DNA of 64,000 nt from Hydromonas duriensis (GTDB lineage Bacteria; Pseudomonadota; Gammaproteobacteria; Burkholderiales; Burkholderiaceae): assembly GCF_004363775.1 (NCBI RefSeq), contig NZ_SNZE01000007.1, positions 1-64,000 on the forward strand, in the 5' to 3' direction. Below are positions 27,289-37,029 of the stretch, piece after piece (position 1 is the stretch's first letter; every line of letters begins with the position of its first letter). The notes beneath the pieces were generated by a model, which did not search any database, had not been told where the DNA came from, and saw only the letters and a list, made by a program, of their open reading frames with translations. The position numbers and the translations under genes were made by a program.

Positions 27289-28518
27289 ATGCCCCCCACA
27301 AACGCTCAATCTGCTCAATATAAAGTCGCGTCTCAAGCTTATTTACCCTTGGTCATCGCTTGCTGCGTGATTTTGATGGTCACCATGGGCGTTCGACAAA
27401 CCACGGGTTTATTTGTTAACCCCTTGGTGATTAGCACAGGTTTATCAATTAGTACCATCAGCCTAGCGATGGCGGTGGGGCAGTTTATGTGGGGAGCCGC
27501 TCAACCTGTTGGGGGTTTATTGGCAGAACGTTGGGGCACACGCGTCGTCGTCGCTTTGGGTATGGGTTGTCTGGCTGTCGGTATGCTGGTGATGCCGTGG
27601 GTGCCTGAAATTGGTCGCGTAGGTGTTTTTGCGACGTTCGGCATTTTTGCAGCCGTTGGTGCAGGTTTTGCAAGTTTTTCATTGCTGTTTGGCGCAGCCG
27701 CACAGCATGTTCCAGAAGACAAACGGGGTTTTGCTTCAGGTTTGATTAATGCAGGCAGCTCATTGGGGCAGTTTGTGTTTGCGCCATTAACGGCTTTTCT
27801 GATTGGAACCTATGGCTGGACAAGCGCGGCGGTCGTATTGGGCGTGATAGCCGTGTCTGCCACACCGCTTTTGTATTTTATTTCTGGACAGAGTACGGTT
27901 GTAGCTAAAGTCGGAGTGGTCAATAATGAGCGCGTGAGTTTTAGTCACGCTTGGTGTTCACCTAATTATAAACTGTTGCATTTGGGCTTTTTTACGTGTG
28001 GCTTTCACATTGCTTTTTTAGTGACGCACCTGCCTGGAGAAATTTCTGTCTGCGGTTTACCCGTTCAATTGGCTGGAACGGCATTGGCCATTATTGGTTT
28101 GTTTAATATTATTGGCAGCATCATCGTAGGGCAATTGTGCCAAACACGACCGATGCCGCGCGTATTGGGGTGGTTGTATTTGATACGAGCGATTGCGGTA
28201 GTGGCTTATGTGTTTGCCCCCAAAACAGAATGGACGTGGTACGTCTTTGCCGCAGTTTTAGGCGCATCTTGGCTTGCGACCGTGCCGCCAACAGCGGGTA
28301 TGGTGGGCAGTTTATTTGGACCGCGTAATCTAGCAACCTTGTTTGGAATGACCATGTTGTCACATCAAGTCGGTGCTTTTTTAGGGGCCTACTTAGGCGG
28401 TGTGGCAGTCGAATATACGCACAGCTACGCATGGATGTGGTGGGTCGATGCGTTACTGGCTTTGATGGCGGCTTTGGCAAGTTTCGCAGTCAAAATACCT
28501 GCATCTAAAACCGCATGA
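27289..28518 (+). CDS. MFS transporter, substrate unknown
   Basis: A 12-helix inner-membrane carrier of 409 residues in two repeats. The first half has GGLLAERWGTRVVVALGMG, the loop 2-3 motif of the superfamily, and VPEDKRGFASGLINAGSSLGQ. It resembles the oxalate/formate- or monocarboxylate-type MFS branch (VTMGVRQTTGLFVNPL at the first helix). A terminator follows at once. Substrate cannot be told from sequence. Confidence 0.88.
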   Translation: MPPTNAQSAQYKVASQAYLPLVIACCVILMVTMGVRQTTGLFVNPLVISTGLSISTISLAMAVGQFMWGAAQPVGGLLAERWGTRVVVALGMGCLAVGMLVMPWVPEIGRVGVFATFGIFAAVGAGFASFSLLFGAAAQHVPEDKRGFASGLINAGSSLGQFVFAPLTAFLIGTYGWTSAAVVLGVIAVSATPLLYFISGQSTVVAKVGVVNNERVSFSHAWCSPNYKLLHLGFFTCGFHIAFLVTHLPGEISVCGLPVQLAGTALAIIGLFNIIGSIIVGQLCQTRPMPRVLGWLYLIRAIAVVAYVFAPKTEWTWYVFAAVLGASWLATVPPTAGMVGSLFGPRNLATLFGMTMLSHQVGAFLGAYLGGVAVEYTHSYAWMWWVDALLALMAALASFAVKIPASKTA

Positions 28519-28540
28519 TTATGAATTTTTGTTTGGAATA

Positions 28541-28569
28541 AAAAACGACCGCCGATTGCGGTCGTTTTT
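28541..28569. terminator. Terminator between the MFS gene and tRNA-Arg
   Basis: A 12-bp stem AAAAACGACCGC / GCGGTCGTTTTT with a 5-base loop. It can end both the MFS transcript and the opposing tRNA transcript. Confidence 0.88.
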
Positions 28570-28576
28570 AGTGTTG

Positions 28577-28652
28577 TGGTGCCGCCGACACGAATCGAAC
28601 GTGTGACCTATCCCTTAGGAGGGGATTGCTCTATCCCCTGAGCTACGGCGGC
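28577..28652 (-). tRNA. tRNA-Arg (anticodon CCU)
   Basis: Read on the minus strand it starts GCCGCCGTAGCTCAGGGG. The 7-bp acceptor stem closes with CGGCGGC, the anticodon loop is CTCCTAA (anticodon CCU), and the T loop is TTCGATT. The 3' CCA is encoded (28577-28579). tRNA-Arg(CCU) genes are common integration sites; the decayed DNA lies on the 5' side of the gene. Confidence 0.97.
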
Positions 28653-29482
28653 CTATGTACTGGGATTCTGGTTTTTTCTTTATTTTATGCGGGTTCTGCT
28701 CGTTTTTTAAAAACCATTTTCTTAAACTTTAAAACATTACAACTCACCCAAAAACACTATTTTTAGCTTAAAACTGCATCAACCCTGCATCCAAAAAAAG
28801 ATTGAAATGGCAAGCATTGCAAAATAAAGTGGTAGATGGCTGGCTCAAGTATGTCGAAATGACGTAAGTAAATCAAAATGTTTCAAGTTAAAAACCAAGG
28901 CTATTTTATGGACAGCGAAGATTAAAGCAGACCTAGATGCTCACGCCAATGGCGTGCTGCCGAATTATACACTTTTGGACGCCTTCGTCAAATTCGAGAC
29001 TGAAATAACACCAAATTATAGAGTCAGCAAGTCCGAAAAAATTATCATTGATTTGTTTGAAAGGTCGTGTTTCCCAATAAGTTTGGCAATAATGACATAG
29101 TCATAAATATGATGTTCAGATATTCTCGAGCAAATAGGGTGTGGTCAACTGGAGTGCTTGGGACATGTAACCCAGCGCACTGAACAGCGAGCCTTTGACT
29201 GAAGGCGCATGGGGCGGCGCATCGTATCTTGAAATGGAAGCCAATTGACTTATGCTCAGAGATAAACTTAGTTCTTGCTATACGACGCGGGTTGGTAATC
29301 TACAAGATATATCTCGTTTGGCAATAAGTATAGATTGTGTCACAATGCGCCCGTATCTCAAGCTATTGAAGATTCATGTTTGATAAACCATTCTATATGA
29401 GAGCATGACTTTTTAGAATTTACAGAAGTTTACAGACCTTATCTATTTTCAAAGCCATTATTTATCAATCTTAAAACACCCA
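28653..29482. other. 830-bp region of decayed DNA between tRNA-Arg and the yfa/mag operon
   Basis: No intact gene. Two stretches look like gene remains. On the plus strand, a start-less frame of about 90 codons (28828-29100) includes KADLDAHANGVLPNYTLLDA. On the minus strand, an open frame at 29116-29277 includes KGSLFSALGYMSQALQL. I recognise neither. The last part must hold the promoter of the operon that begins at 29483. Confidence 0.6.
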
Positions 29483-31576
29483 ATGCTAACCACCATGAAT
29501 CATGACAATACCTCTGATAATTCATCAGATTTACCTCAGCCCCTTTTGCCAAAGCGGCCTTGGTACCAGCGCCGCCGCTTGATTTTACCTCTGTTGATTG
29601 CGGCTCCAGTGATTGCGGCTGGTTTATGGTTTGGGAACGTTTTTTCTACTTCTTCAATATCAGGTCAAGATGCTTTAGTTGAACTTTCTAGCCCTGATGC
29701 TTGGATTCATAGTCAAAATTTGTCTCAATTACCAAGGGATTTGCTTACGGTACCGCTAATTAAAGATGTTTTGACAGAGGATTTTTTGTATTTTTATGAT
29801 ACCGATGAAGATTGGCTCAGTTTAAAAGGCAGTATTCGCCGCATTAGCTTTGAACATGAACTCAACTGGCAGGATAACTTGGTACAAAGTATAGCCCAGT
29901 CACCAGCAGATATCTATTTGTGGCGCGATAGTAGCAGTGCCTTGCGCTATTGGGCAATTGCTTTTGAACGCAAGGGCTTGACTGCTGTGGCGCAACAGCT
30001 CGCACAAATTAAACTCAATGCGGACAAACAACTGAGTCAAATCGGCAGTGTTAAAGTAGATGGCGATGAAGTACCTGTTTTACAAATGAAATTATCTCCT
30101 CGCCGCAACATGGTGCTTGCAGTGCATGGGGAGCGTTTGGCATTGGTATCTGATGCAGCCATGCTCAACGATGGCAGAGGTAAACTCAGTGACGCTGCGG
30201 GTCAATTATTAGAAAAAATGCTGGACGATGATGTGGATGAGCGTCAGAAGATAGCTAAGGATTTGCTCTCTCCCAATGAAGAAAAAGTCGCACAAAGTAT
30301 TGCATTATCTCAACGATTTTTTGCGCAGGGCTATGGTGCATTAATGCCTCATGTAAGAGGCTTACGCTTTTATTATGATGGCAGTGCATGGCATAGCCAA
30401 GTGCATTTGGCAGAAGGGACTTCTGCCCCGAATATACAAATTTGGCAACACATCCCGAGCAATGCGGCGTGGTGCGTGTCGACCACAATTGATTGGTCAC
30501 AGGTACAAAAAAACCTAGATGCAGCAGACACGCTCAACGAAAAACCAGACTTAAGCAAAGTATTTAACCCCACGGGTGCTGCCTGCTGGTACGAGGGTGA
30601 GTCAAACAGTGTGACCAAACCATTGTTGATTGGTCAACTCAATGAAGCATCGGATAAAAATACAGACATAGCAAAAACTATGAGTGACTTGTTTAACTGG
30701 ACTGTATCGACCAATAAAACGTACTTGGCTGATGTGCGCAAGGCCGCGAATGCCTTACGTAAAGCGACCAACCAATTAAGTGCTTTAAAGTCAGAGCAAA
30801 AAAAATTAGAGAAAGAGGCGGATGCGTTTAATCGCAAAAGTTGGGAAGCGCGAAGAAAAACACTTAAGGCAGATATCGCTGCATCCAAAAAACGAATGGA
30901 GCAAGAAGAGGATAACGCCAGTCCAGAATTGTTACCGCAAATTAAAGAACGGAACCAAGAGTTTTTGACACTCTATCAAGATGAATTGAAAACGTTAGAA
31001 AGTGAACCTGATGAATACAAAAAACGTTTTGAAGAGTCGTTGACTAAAAACAAAACTCAGCAAGACGAAACCAGTGAATTAATTAGCAAACTCACTGATA
31101 CGCTCAAGACTGAGCAAACTCGCGCACGCGATAACTCTGCGCCGTCCTTTGCTCTAAACGTCAAGTCTCAAAATGGTATGACCATCATTTCGCGAAAAAT
31201 GCCGATTAGTAAAATCACCAATCCAGCGATGGCATTTACTTCTGGTGGCGTGGTGTATTTTTCGCTGGATGCTGCACTGGTACAACGTGGGGTAGCCGTC
31301 TTTGCTAAAACCTATCCCAACTTATATGAGGCGGCACCTTCAATGCAGGTAGCGGGTCAAATCCCTTATTTTTATTTGAATCCAACCAAGTTCGCAGCTT
31401 TATTTATGCAAGAAGGGCACAAAGCGTTACCGATGAAAAGCAAAGGCAAGCTAAGAACGGCGTTTGATTTTCACATGACCAGCCGCATGACGGCGCTGGC
31501 GTCTCATGCCGAGATGAGCGCGACGGTCGACAGTGCGAGCAAAACAGGTTGGCAATCATTGAATTGGCAGAAGTAA
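29483..31576 (+). CDS. yfaA: DUF2138 membrane-anchored protein (YfaA/Mag-operon type)
   Basis: First gene of the alpha-2-macroglobulin operon; 697 residues. A short cytoplasmic head (1-30) is followed by one membrane helix (about 32-52, LILPLLIAAPVIAAGLWFGN) and a large periplasmic part. A highly charged Lys/Glu-rich region near 425-545 should form a coiled coil. Conserved PDAWIHSQNLSQLPRDLLTVP begins the DUF2138 domain. E. coli YfaA has the same place in its operon; in Pseudomonas, proteins of this operon form an inner-membrane complex with the macroglobulin. Biochemical function unknown. Confidence 0.85.
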   Translation: MLTTMNHDNTSDNSSDLPQPLLPKRPWYQRRRLILPLLIAAPVIAAGLWFGNVFSTSSISGQDALVELSSPDAWIHSQNLSQLPRDLLTVPLIKDVLTEDFLYFYDTDEDWLSLKGSIRRISFEHELNWQDNLVQSIAQSPADIYLWRDSSSALRYWAIAFERKGLTAVAQQLAQIKLNADKQLSQIGSVKVDGDEVPVLQMKLSPRRNMVLAVHGERLALVSDAAMLNDGRGKLSDAAGQLLEKMLDDDVDERQKIAKDLLSPNEEKVAQSIALSQRFFAQGYGALMPHVRGLRFYYDGSAWHSQVHLAEGTSAPNIQIWQHIPSNAAWCVSTTIDWSQVQKNLDAADTLNEKPDLSKVFNPTGAACWYEGESNSVTKPLLIGQLNEASDKNTDIAKTMSDLFNWTVSTNKTYLADVRKAANALRKATNQLSALKSEQKKLEKEADAFNRKSWEARRKTLKADIAASKKRMEQEEDNASPELLPQIKERNQEFLTLYQDELKTLESEPDEYKKRFEESLTKNKTQQDETSELISKLTDTLKTEQTRARDNSAPSFALNVKSQNGMTIISRKMPISKITNPAMAFTSGGVVYFSLDAALVQRGVAVFAKTYPNLYEAAPSMQVAGQIPYFYLNPTKFAALFMQEGHKALPMKSKGKLRTAFDFHMTSRMTALASHAEMSATVDSASKTGWQSLNWQK

Positions 31577-31577
31577 A

Positions 31578-32279
31578 ATGAGTGATATTCATTCTTTTTC
31601 GGGTTTCGTTGGCGTTGTGCTGTCGCTGTGTTTGGCTGCCATCCCACAACCATTGTCGGCATTGCAACCCACTGATGTGAGTCATTCGGCTGTGCAGCAA
31701 AGTATTCCGCGCTTAACTCCTGCGCAAGCACAAACATTTCGCAATTGGATGACGTTGATTATTCACCAACAGTTAAGGCAAGGGCCTACACCAAGATGGC
31801 AGCAAAATGACTGTGCAGGTTTGGTGCGTTTTGCCGTGGCAGAAAGTCTGCGCGAACACGATTCAAATTGGTTACGTGCGAATGGGTTCTTAGGACAAAA
31901 AACACCTGGGGATATTGTGCTTGATGCGAATCAACGAGGTCTTCGTCATGCGTGGTATCGCAGCGATGGCCGCCAAGACGCTTGGGTGAGTGCGTATGAC
32001 CTTGTGGCTAACAACAGCCGATTTATCAGCAAAGATGTGATGCAGGCCCAACCTGGAGATTTACTGTTTTATGACCAAGGTCAAAATCAACATTTAATGG
32101 TTTGGATGGGTTCATACATCGCATACCACACAGGGACGCGTACAGCGTCTGACAATGGTCTGCGTGCCTACACCGTAGCACAAATCATGGACAAAAAAGA
32201 TAACCGCTGGCAACCTGTAGCCAGTAATCCAAATTTCCTAGGCGTGTATCGCTTAACCTTTTTAACGCCGAACTATTGA
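31578..32279 (+). CDS. yfaT: DUF1175 protein with NlpC/P60-like catalytic pattern (YfaT)
   Basis: A 233-residue exported protein that starts one base after the yfaA stop. An N-terminal hydrophobic segment (about 8-25) should act as signal. It shows the order Cys79 in NDCAGLVRF, His172 in QHLMVWMGSYIAYH and His184, preceded by GDLLFYDQG. This is the layout of NlpC/P60 cysteine peptidases, which cut peptidoglycan stem peptides. I infer a hydrolase fold. DUF1175 has no assigned activity that I know of. Confidence 0.83.
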   Translation: MSDIHSFSGFVGVVLSLCLAAIPQPLSALQPTDVSHSAVQQSIPRLTPAQAQTFRNWMTLIIHQQLRQGPTPRWQQNDCAGLVRFAVAESLREHDSNWLRANGFLGQKTPGDIVLDANQRGLRHAWYRSDGRQDAWVSAYDLVANNSRFISKDVMQAQPGDLLFYDQGQNQHLMVWMGSYIAYHTGTRTASDNGLRAYTVAQIMDKKDNRWQPVASNPNFLGVYRLTFLTPNY

Positions 32280-32290
32280 TTGACTGAATC

Positions 32291-35200
32291 ATGATGAAAA
32301 CGATATTTCCCTCATTTATAAACCGTTCATTTAGCGGTTTAGGCCGAAAAATGATGTTTGTATGCCTCAGTATTTTATTGGGTACCAATCATGCGTGGGC
32401 ACAAGACGAGGCGTCCAGCCAGAGCGCATTTTTTATTTTGTCGGATAAAAGTTATGGCAGTCACGAACAATCTCAAGTGAGGCTTGAGGTGCAGGATGTG
32501 AAAGTAGTCCATGATAATGCAGGTTTAGATATCACGGTGTATCAAGTGCCCAAGCCTTTAGAGTTTTTAAAAGCACAATCCAATTTGCACCGTGTGAATG
32601 TCAAAGCAGCCAGCGCACAAGACGGTGTGTGGAATTCGTTAATAGCCATGTGGGATAGCGTGATGCAGTCTGCGCGTACTTTATGGCGCGACATGTTTTC
32701 GGATGATGCGCGAGAAGCCGCGGTTCAGAATACACCAGAGTTAAAAGCAAAACAGGATTTGTACGAAGGTCATCCAGCAGCATACTCTCCTCAATATAAG
32801 CCAATTGAAGGTTTGGATGTAAAAAGTCGTTTTCGCTACCCATTGCAGTTTGGTCAAAGTCTTAAACCATCTAAAGCTTTGATTGAAGGGGCAAATGTTG
32901 GGGATAATGTTGGGGACAGTGAGTTGGAAGTCGCAGAAAGCGCAACTGAAGGGGCAGAAGCGACCCAAAAAACAACTGAATTTAGCAATGGTAATGTACA
33001 AATTCCTATTGGACAGTTAGAGCCTGGGTTGTATTTGGTTGAGGCGATGCTGGGAGAGCAAAGAGCAATCACGCTGGTGTTTGTTTCTGATAACTTGATG
33101 ATGAGCAAGACCAGTTCGAATGGTATGTTCGTCTGGACGGCGAATCGTTTAAGTGGTGAGCCAAGTGCCAAGACTCACATACAATGGACAGATGGCGTGG
33201 GTCAGTTAGGTTCTGGCATGACCAACGAACAAGGCTGGTTATCTTTACAGCACGCTTCAACTGAGCAAACCTACGTTTATGCGCAGGATTCGGCGGGTGG
33301 GGTATTGATTTCGGAAAATTTCTATTATGACAGCGAAATTTACAATACCAAACTCTATGCAACCACAGACCATCCGCTATACCGGCCAGGTGATACCGTT
33401 AAAATCAAAGTAGTGGGGCGCGAGTTTATCGATGCACAACGCTCTAAAGCGTTGAAAGATGCGCCGATTACCATTAATGTTTTTGATAGTAATGGTACAC
33501 AAGTGGCCACCACAAATGCCAAATTTAATGGTATGACAGGCGCTGATGCGAGTATTGAGTTGCCGAAAACCGCTGGTTCTGGTGGCTACGAAATTCAAAT
33601 CGGTTATCTTGACGAATTGTATGGCGCGGCTTTTCGGGTGGCGGAGTTTCAAAAGCCGCATTTTGAAATGAATTTGATTGTCGATAAAAACGAGTTGAAA
33701 ACCAATCAAGACATCTCTGCCGCGCTTCAATTGCGTTATCCCGATGGCAAACCTGTTAAAAATGCCAAAGTTGACCTCACGCTGCGTGCACAGAACCTGA
33801 GTGTGATAGAAGGTGATTTGGACTATAGCGGCGAGTTCCCCGTAAAGTTGACCAATCAACAGTACCAATCCGATGGTGATGGCGTAGTCAAAATTACTTT
33901 GCCAAAAGCAACACAAGCATCGCGTTATATCGTCTCTGCCTTAGCCACAGATGGTGCAGCGTATCGTGTGCGTCATACACAAGAACTGCTCATTGAGCGC
34001 GCCGCCAGCACATGGAAGGTGAATCATCCGACACGTTTTTCCAATCCCAATCAAGGCATGACCTTCTCTTTAAGTTTGCTCAATGGCGAAGCTGAGCACA
34101 AACCTACGCGTTGGCAATGGGTGCGCTTAGAAGATCAAAAAACCGAAGAAGGCCGTATTGGTGGTAATGAGTTTACCATCAACTTTGTACAATCGGGTTC
34201 TTACACAGTCAATGTATTTGCCGAGGATGGCTCATTGCTTGGTGCTACCAGTCATTGGGTGAGTGGTCCAGAGCTGAAAGTGCCCGTGGGTAATATTGAA
34301 ATTGTGTGGGATAAAGCGAGCTACCAAGTGGGCGATACAGCCACAGCATTGGTCACTTTCCCTGAGCCTGTGGATCATGCGTTGCTCACCTTGGAACGTG
34401 ATAAGGTCGAGCAAGTGAGCTTGATGAATCACGCCGATTCGTGGTTAAAAACTGAACGAGTGGCACCACAACAGTGGCGTGTGTCGGTACCTGTGACAGA
34501 AATGATGGCACCGAATATGACGTTCTCTGCGGCGTACATTAAGAATAATCAATTTACATTTAGCAATGCGGGCATTATGGTTGCTGCGCCACAAATCGCC
34601 GTAAACGTGACTGCGGACAAAACGCAATATGCACCTGGTGAAAAAGTTAATTTAACGGTGAAAACCACACTTAATGGTCAGCCAGTCGCCGCCAATGTTA
34701 GTTTGGCTGTGGTGGATGAAATGTTGTACGTATTGCAACCTGAAATAGCACCGAATATTCATGATTTTTTCTACCATCCACGGCGCAATAATGTGCGCAC
34801 GCACATCAGCGATTCGTTCGTCGGCTATGATTTATCGACTAATCAACTCGGACAAACTCCGAAAAAAGCACAAGTGCAAGAGCGTGCCATTAAAGTGCTC
34901 GAGCGACCCAAACGTGATGAGGTGGACACTGCATTATGGGCACCTCATTTAACCACGGATGCTCAAGGTTTAACCACAGTCAGTTTCACAATGCCTGATG
35001 GCTTGACACGCTGGCGTATGACAGCACGTGCCATGAATTCGGATGGTGTGGTTGGACAAAGTGTCTCGCATGTGTTGAGTCACAAAGATTTTTATATCAA
35101 ATGGACCAGTCCGACGTGGTTGCGTCCTGATGACTCGGTGGTGAGCAATATAGCCTTGTTTAATCAGACCAAGGACGAACAGAGTGTTGAGCTGAAAGTC

Positions 35201-37027
35201 TCTGGTGCATTGACACAAAACGAAAAGATGACGCTTAAACCAGGGATAAATTTCGTTGATGTGCCACGTAAAGGAAACCAGGTAGGTGAAACACAGATTC
35301 AACTCATACGAAGCGGTCAAAACCTCGATGAGATTCATGTGTCATTGGCTAGTCAACCAGCGGGATGGTTGTACACACACAGTGCGTGGTTGAGGGGGCA
35401 AAACGGTCAGTACTCGTTAAATCTGCCAATAGATGCGCGTAATGTCTCGCTACGCTGGTTGGTTGGCAGTCGAGCGGGCTTTTATCAAATCATGGATGAC
35501 CTAATTGAGCAGCCATACGGCTGTGTGGAGCAAACTGCCAGTCGCATGATTCCTCTGGCGTTGGCTGTACGCACGATGTCTAAAGATGAACCACGTTATG
35601 CCAATATCATTCAAGACTTGTACACACAGCGTTTACGCCTCATCAGTATGGCAGGGCCTGAGGCGAAATTTACATGGTGGGGCAGTCCTGCGATGGCAGA
35701 CAATGCTTTTCTCACCACCTATGCTTACTATGCAGATTGGTATACAGCTCGGGCGTTGGATGTGAGCTTGCCCGCAGAACACTGGCAACTGTTGGTGGAT
35801 ATGTACAGTGAAGAGGGCGCAAAATATCCTGTATGGCAGCGTGCGTTGATGCTTGATTGGATGCGTCAAATAGGTTTGCCTGTCGGCAGTCTCGTACAGG
35901 GAGTGGCGCGTGATTTGCAAAACAGTGAATATCAAAAATACCAAAATCTCAATGTACATGACAGCTGGATTCTCACAGAGAATAACTTGCAATCACGAGA
36001 TATGGCTTGGGTCATGACCGCTTATTTGCTCAAAGCAACTAAACAAACCATACCCAATGAAGCTGCCGAACAAGTCACTGCAGCGGTTTCTCGTTTATCT
36101 GCCATTAATGCACCGCAGGTGCGAGCCTTATTACACTACACTGGATATGCAAGTTTAGATATGGATGCCCTCATGAGTGATTTAGGCAGTATCGGCGGCG
36201 CGTATGCCACGATTGACCGCTCGTTGAGTTTAACATGGCTTGAACGTAGCCCTATGGCGACACCAACGGTCAAAGTTGTTGAACCTGCTTCTAATACAAC
36301 TACTGAGGTGACCAAGTCCAACAGTGCGACGAGTGGGTCTAATTCAGAAAACTCTGGCGAAGCGTCTACTCAGTTAACTTCAGTGACGCAAAAAACATCT
36401 GTGATGACACTACCAATGCCATGGTTGAGCTCTAGAGGAACCTCGGGTGTGAATCGTTTTCTGTGGCCAAACACACAGCCATTGCCCAAGTCAGTCTCAT
36501 GGGCAGGTACAGATGGGCGCTTGTTACTTAACTACGACAGTAGTGAGCCACCAACGCCCAGCAGCGCATTATCCGCGAACTTGACCCGTCACTTGTATTT
36601 ACTCAAACCCAATTCAGATGGCAGTTTCACTAAATCGGCTTTGGATGAAGGCGATGTGTTGCGTAGCGATGCTTTATATGTGGAAGAGTTGACTATTGAC
36701 GCGAAAAAACCACTTAACTACGTGCTGATTGAAGCGCCTTTGCCCGCTGGTGCAGCAGTCGAGTCGGGCACATGGGGCATGAAAATTGTGGGTGACACAG
36801 ACGATAAAGGTGAGACTCAGGCGAATCTCCCCGCAGCTCTATTCCAAGTGTTCACAGGTCGTTATGCTGTACCTGTGGGGGAAGTGAGTGGCAAAAAGAC
36901 CATCAAGCATCTGTTGCGTTTTTCTCAGCGTGGCACTTATCACTTGCCGCCTGCTCGTGCGTACAATATGTATCGTCCTGATATGGTAGTGACATCGGGT
37001 GACAAAACCAGTTGGCGTGTGGAATAA
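32291..37027 (+). CDS. yfaS: Bacterial alpha-2-macroglobulin, YfaS/MagD type, with thioester motif
   Basis: A 1578-residue periplasmic protease trap. The signal peptide is long, with cleavage near residue 35-36 (HAWAQ), and has no lipobox, unlike lipoprotein YfhM. Macroglobulin domains include TTDHPLYRPGDTVKIKV (near 357) and the LWAPHLTTDAQGLTTVSFTMPDG segment (near 881) that precedes the thioester domain. The thioester motif Cys1078-Val-Glu-Gln1081 in PYGCVEQTASR is intact, although YfaS-type proteins are usually described as lacking it. A bait region lies in the variable middle part. It overlaps the yfaQ ribosome-site region. Confidence 0.93.
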   Translation: MMKTIFPSFINRSFSGLGRKMMFVCLSILLGTNHAWAQDEASSQSAFFILSDKSYGSHEQSQVRLEVQDVKVVHDNAGLDITVYQVPKPLEFLKAQSNLHRVNVKAASAQDGVWNSLIAMWDSVMQSARTLWRDMFSDDAREAAVQNTPELKAKQDLYEGHPAAYSPQYKPIEGLDVKSRFRYPLQFGQSLKPSKALIEGANVGDNVGDSELEVAESATEGAEATQKTTEFSNGNVQIPIGQLEPGLYLVEAMLGEQRAITLVFVSDNLMMSKTSSNGMFVWTANRLSGEPSAKTHIQWTDGVGQLGSGMTNEQGWLSLQHASTEQTYVYAQDSAGGVLISENFYYDSEIYNTKLYATTDHPLYRPGDTVKIKVVGREFIDAQRSKALKDAPITINVFDSNGTQVATTNAKFNGMTGADASIELPKTAGSGGYEIQIGYLDELYGAAFRVAEFQKPHFEMNLIVDKNELKTNQDISAALQLRYPDGKPVKNAKVDLTLRAQNLSVIEGDLDYSGEFPVKLTNQQYQSDGDGVVKITLPKATQASRYIVSALATDGAAYRVRHTQELLIERAASTWKVNHPTRFSNPNQGMTFSLSLLNGEAEHKPTRWQWVRLEDQKTEEGRIGGNEFTINFVQSGSYTVNVFAEDGSLLGATSHWVSGPELKVPVGNIEIVWDKASYQVGDTATALVTFPEPVDHALLTLERDKVEQVSLMNHADSWLKTERVAPQQWRVSVPVTEMMAPNMTFSAAYIKNNQFTFSNAGIMVAAPQIAVNVTADKTQYAPGEKVNLTVKTTLNGQPVAANVSLAVVDEMLYVLQPEIAPNIHDFFYHPRRNNVRTHISDSFVGYDLSTNQLGQTPKKAQVQERAIKVLERPKRDEVDTALWAPHLTTDAQGLTTVSFTMPDGLTRWRMTARAMNSDGVVGQSVSHVLSHKDFYIKWTSPTWLRPDDSVVSNIALFNQTKDEQSVELKVSGALTQNEKMTLKPGINFVDVPRKGNQVGETQIQLIRSGQNLDEIHVSLASQPAGWLYTHSAWLRGQNGQYSLNLPIDARNVSLRWLVGSRAGFYQIMDDLIEQPYGCVEQTASRMIPLALAVRTMSKDEPRYANIIQDLYTQRLRLISMAGPEAKFTWWGSPAMADNAFLTTYAYYADWYTARALDVSLPAEHWQLLVDMYSEEGAKYPVWQRALMLDWMRQIGLPVGSLVQGVARDLQNSEYQKYQNLNVHDSWILTENNLQSRDMAWVMTAYLLKATKQTIPNEAAEQVTAAVSRLSAINAPQVRALLHYTGYASLDMDALMSDLGSIGGAYATIDRSLSLTWLERSPMATPTVKVVEPASNTTTEVTKSNSATSGSNSENSGEASTQLTSVTQKTSVMTLPMPWLSSRGTSGVNRFLWPNTQPLPKSVSWAGTDGRLLLNYDSSEPPTPSSALSANLTRHLYLLKPNSDGSFTKSALDEGDVLRSDALYVEELTIDAKKPLNYVLIEAPLPAGAAVESGTWGMKIVGDTDDKGETQANLPAALFQVFTGRYAVPVGEVSGKKTIKHLLRFSQRGTYHLPPARAYNMYRPDMVVTSGDKTSWRVE

Positions 37028-37029
37028 AG

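Noticed and set aside
28577-28652. Yfa/mag block as a classical tRNA-integrated island
   Set aside because: The 3' end of tRNA-Arg faces away from the block and no duplicated tRNA end or integrase is visible, so tRNA-mediated integration is not supported, although lateral transfer by other means remains possible.
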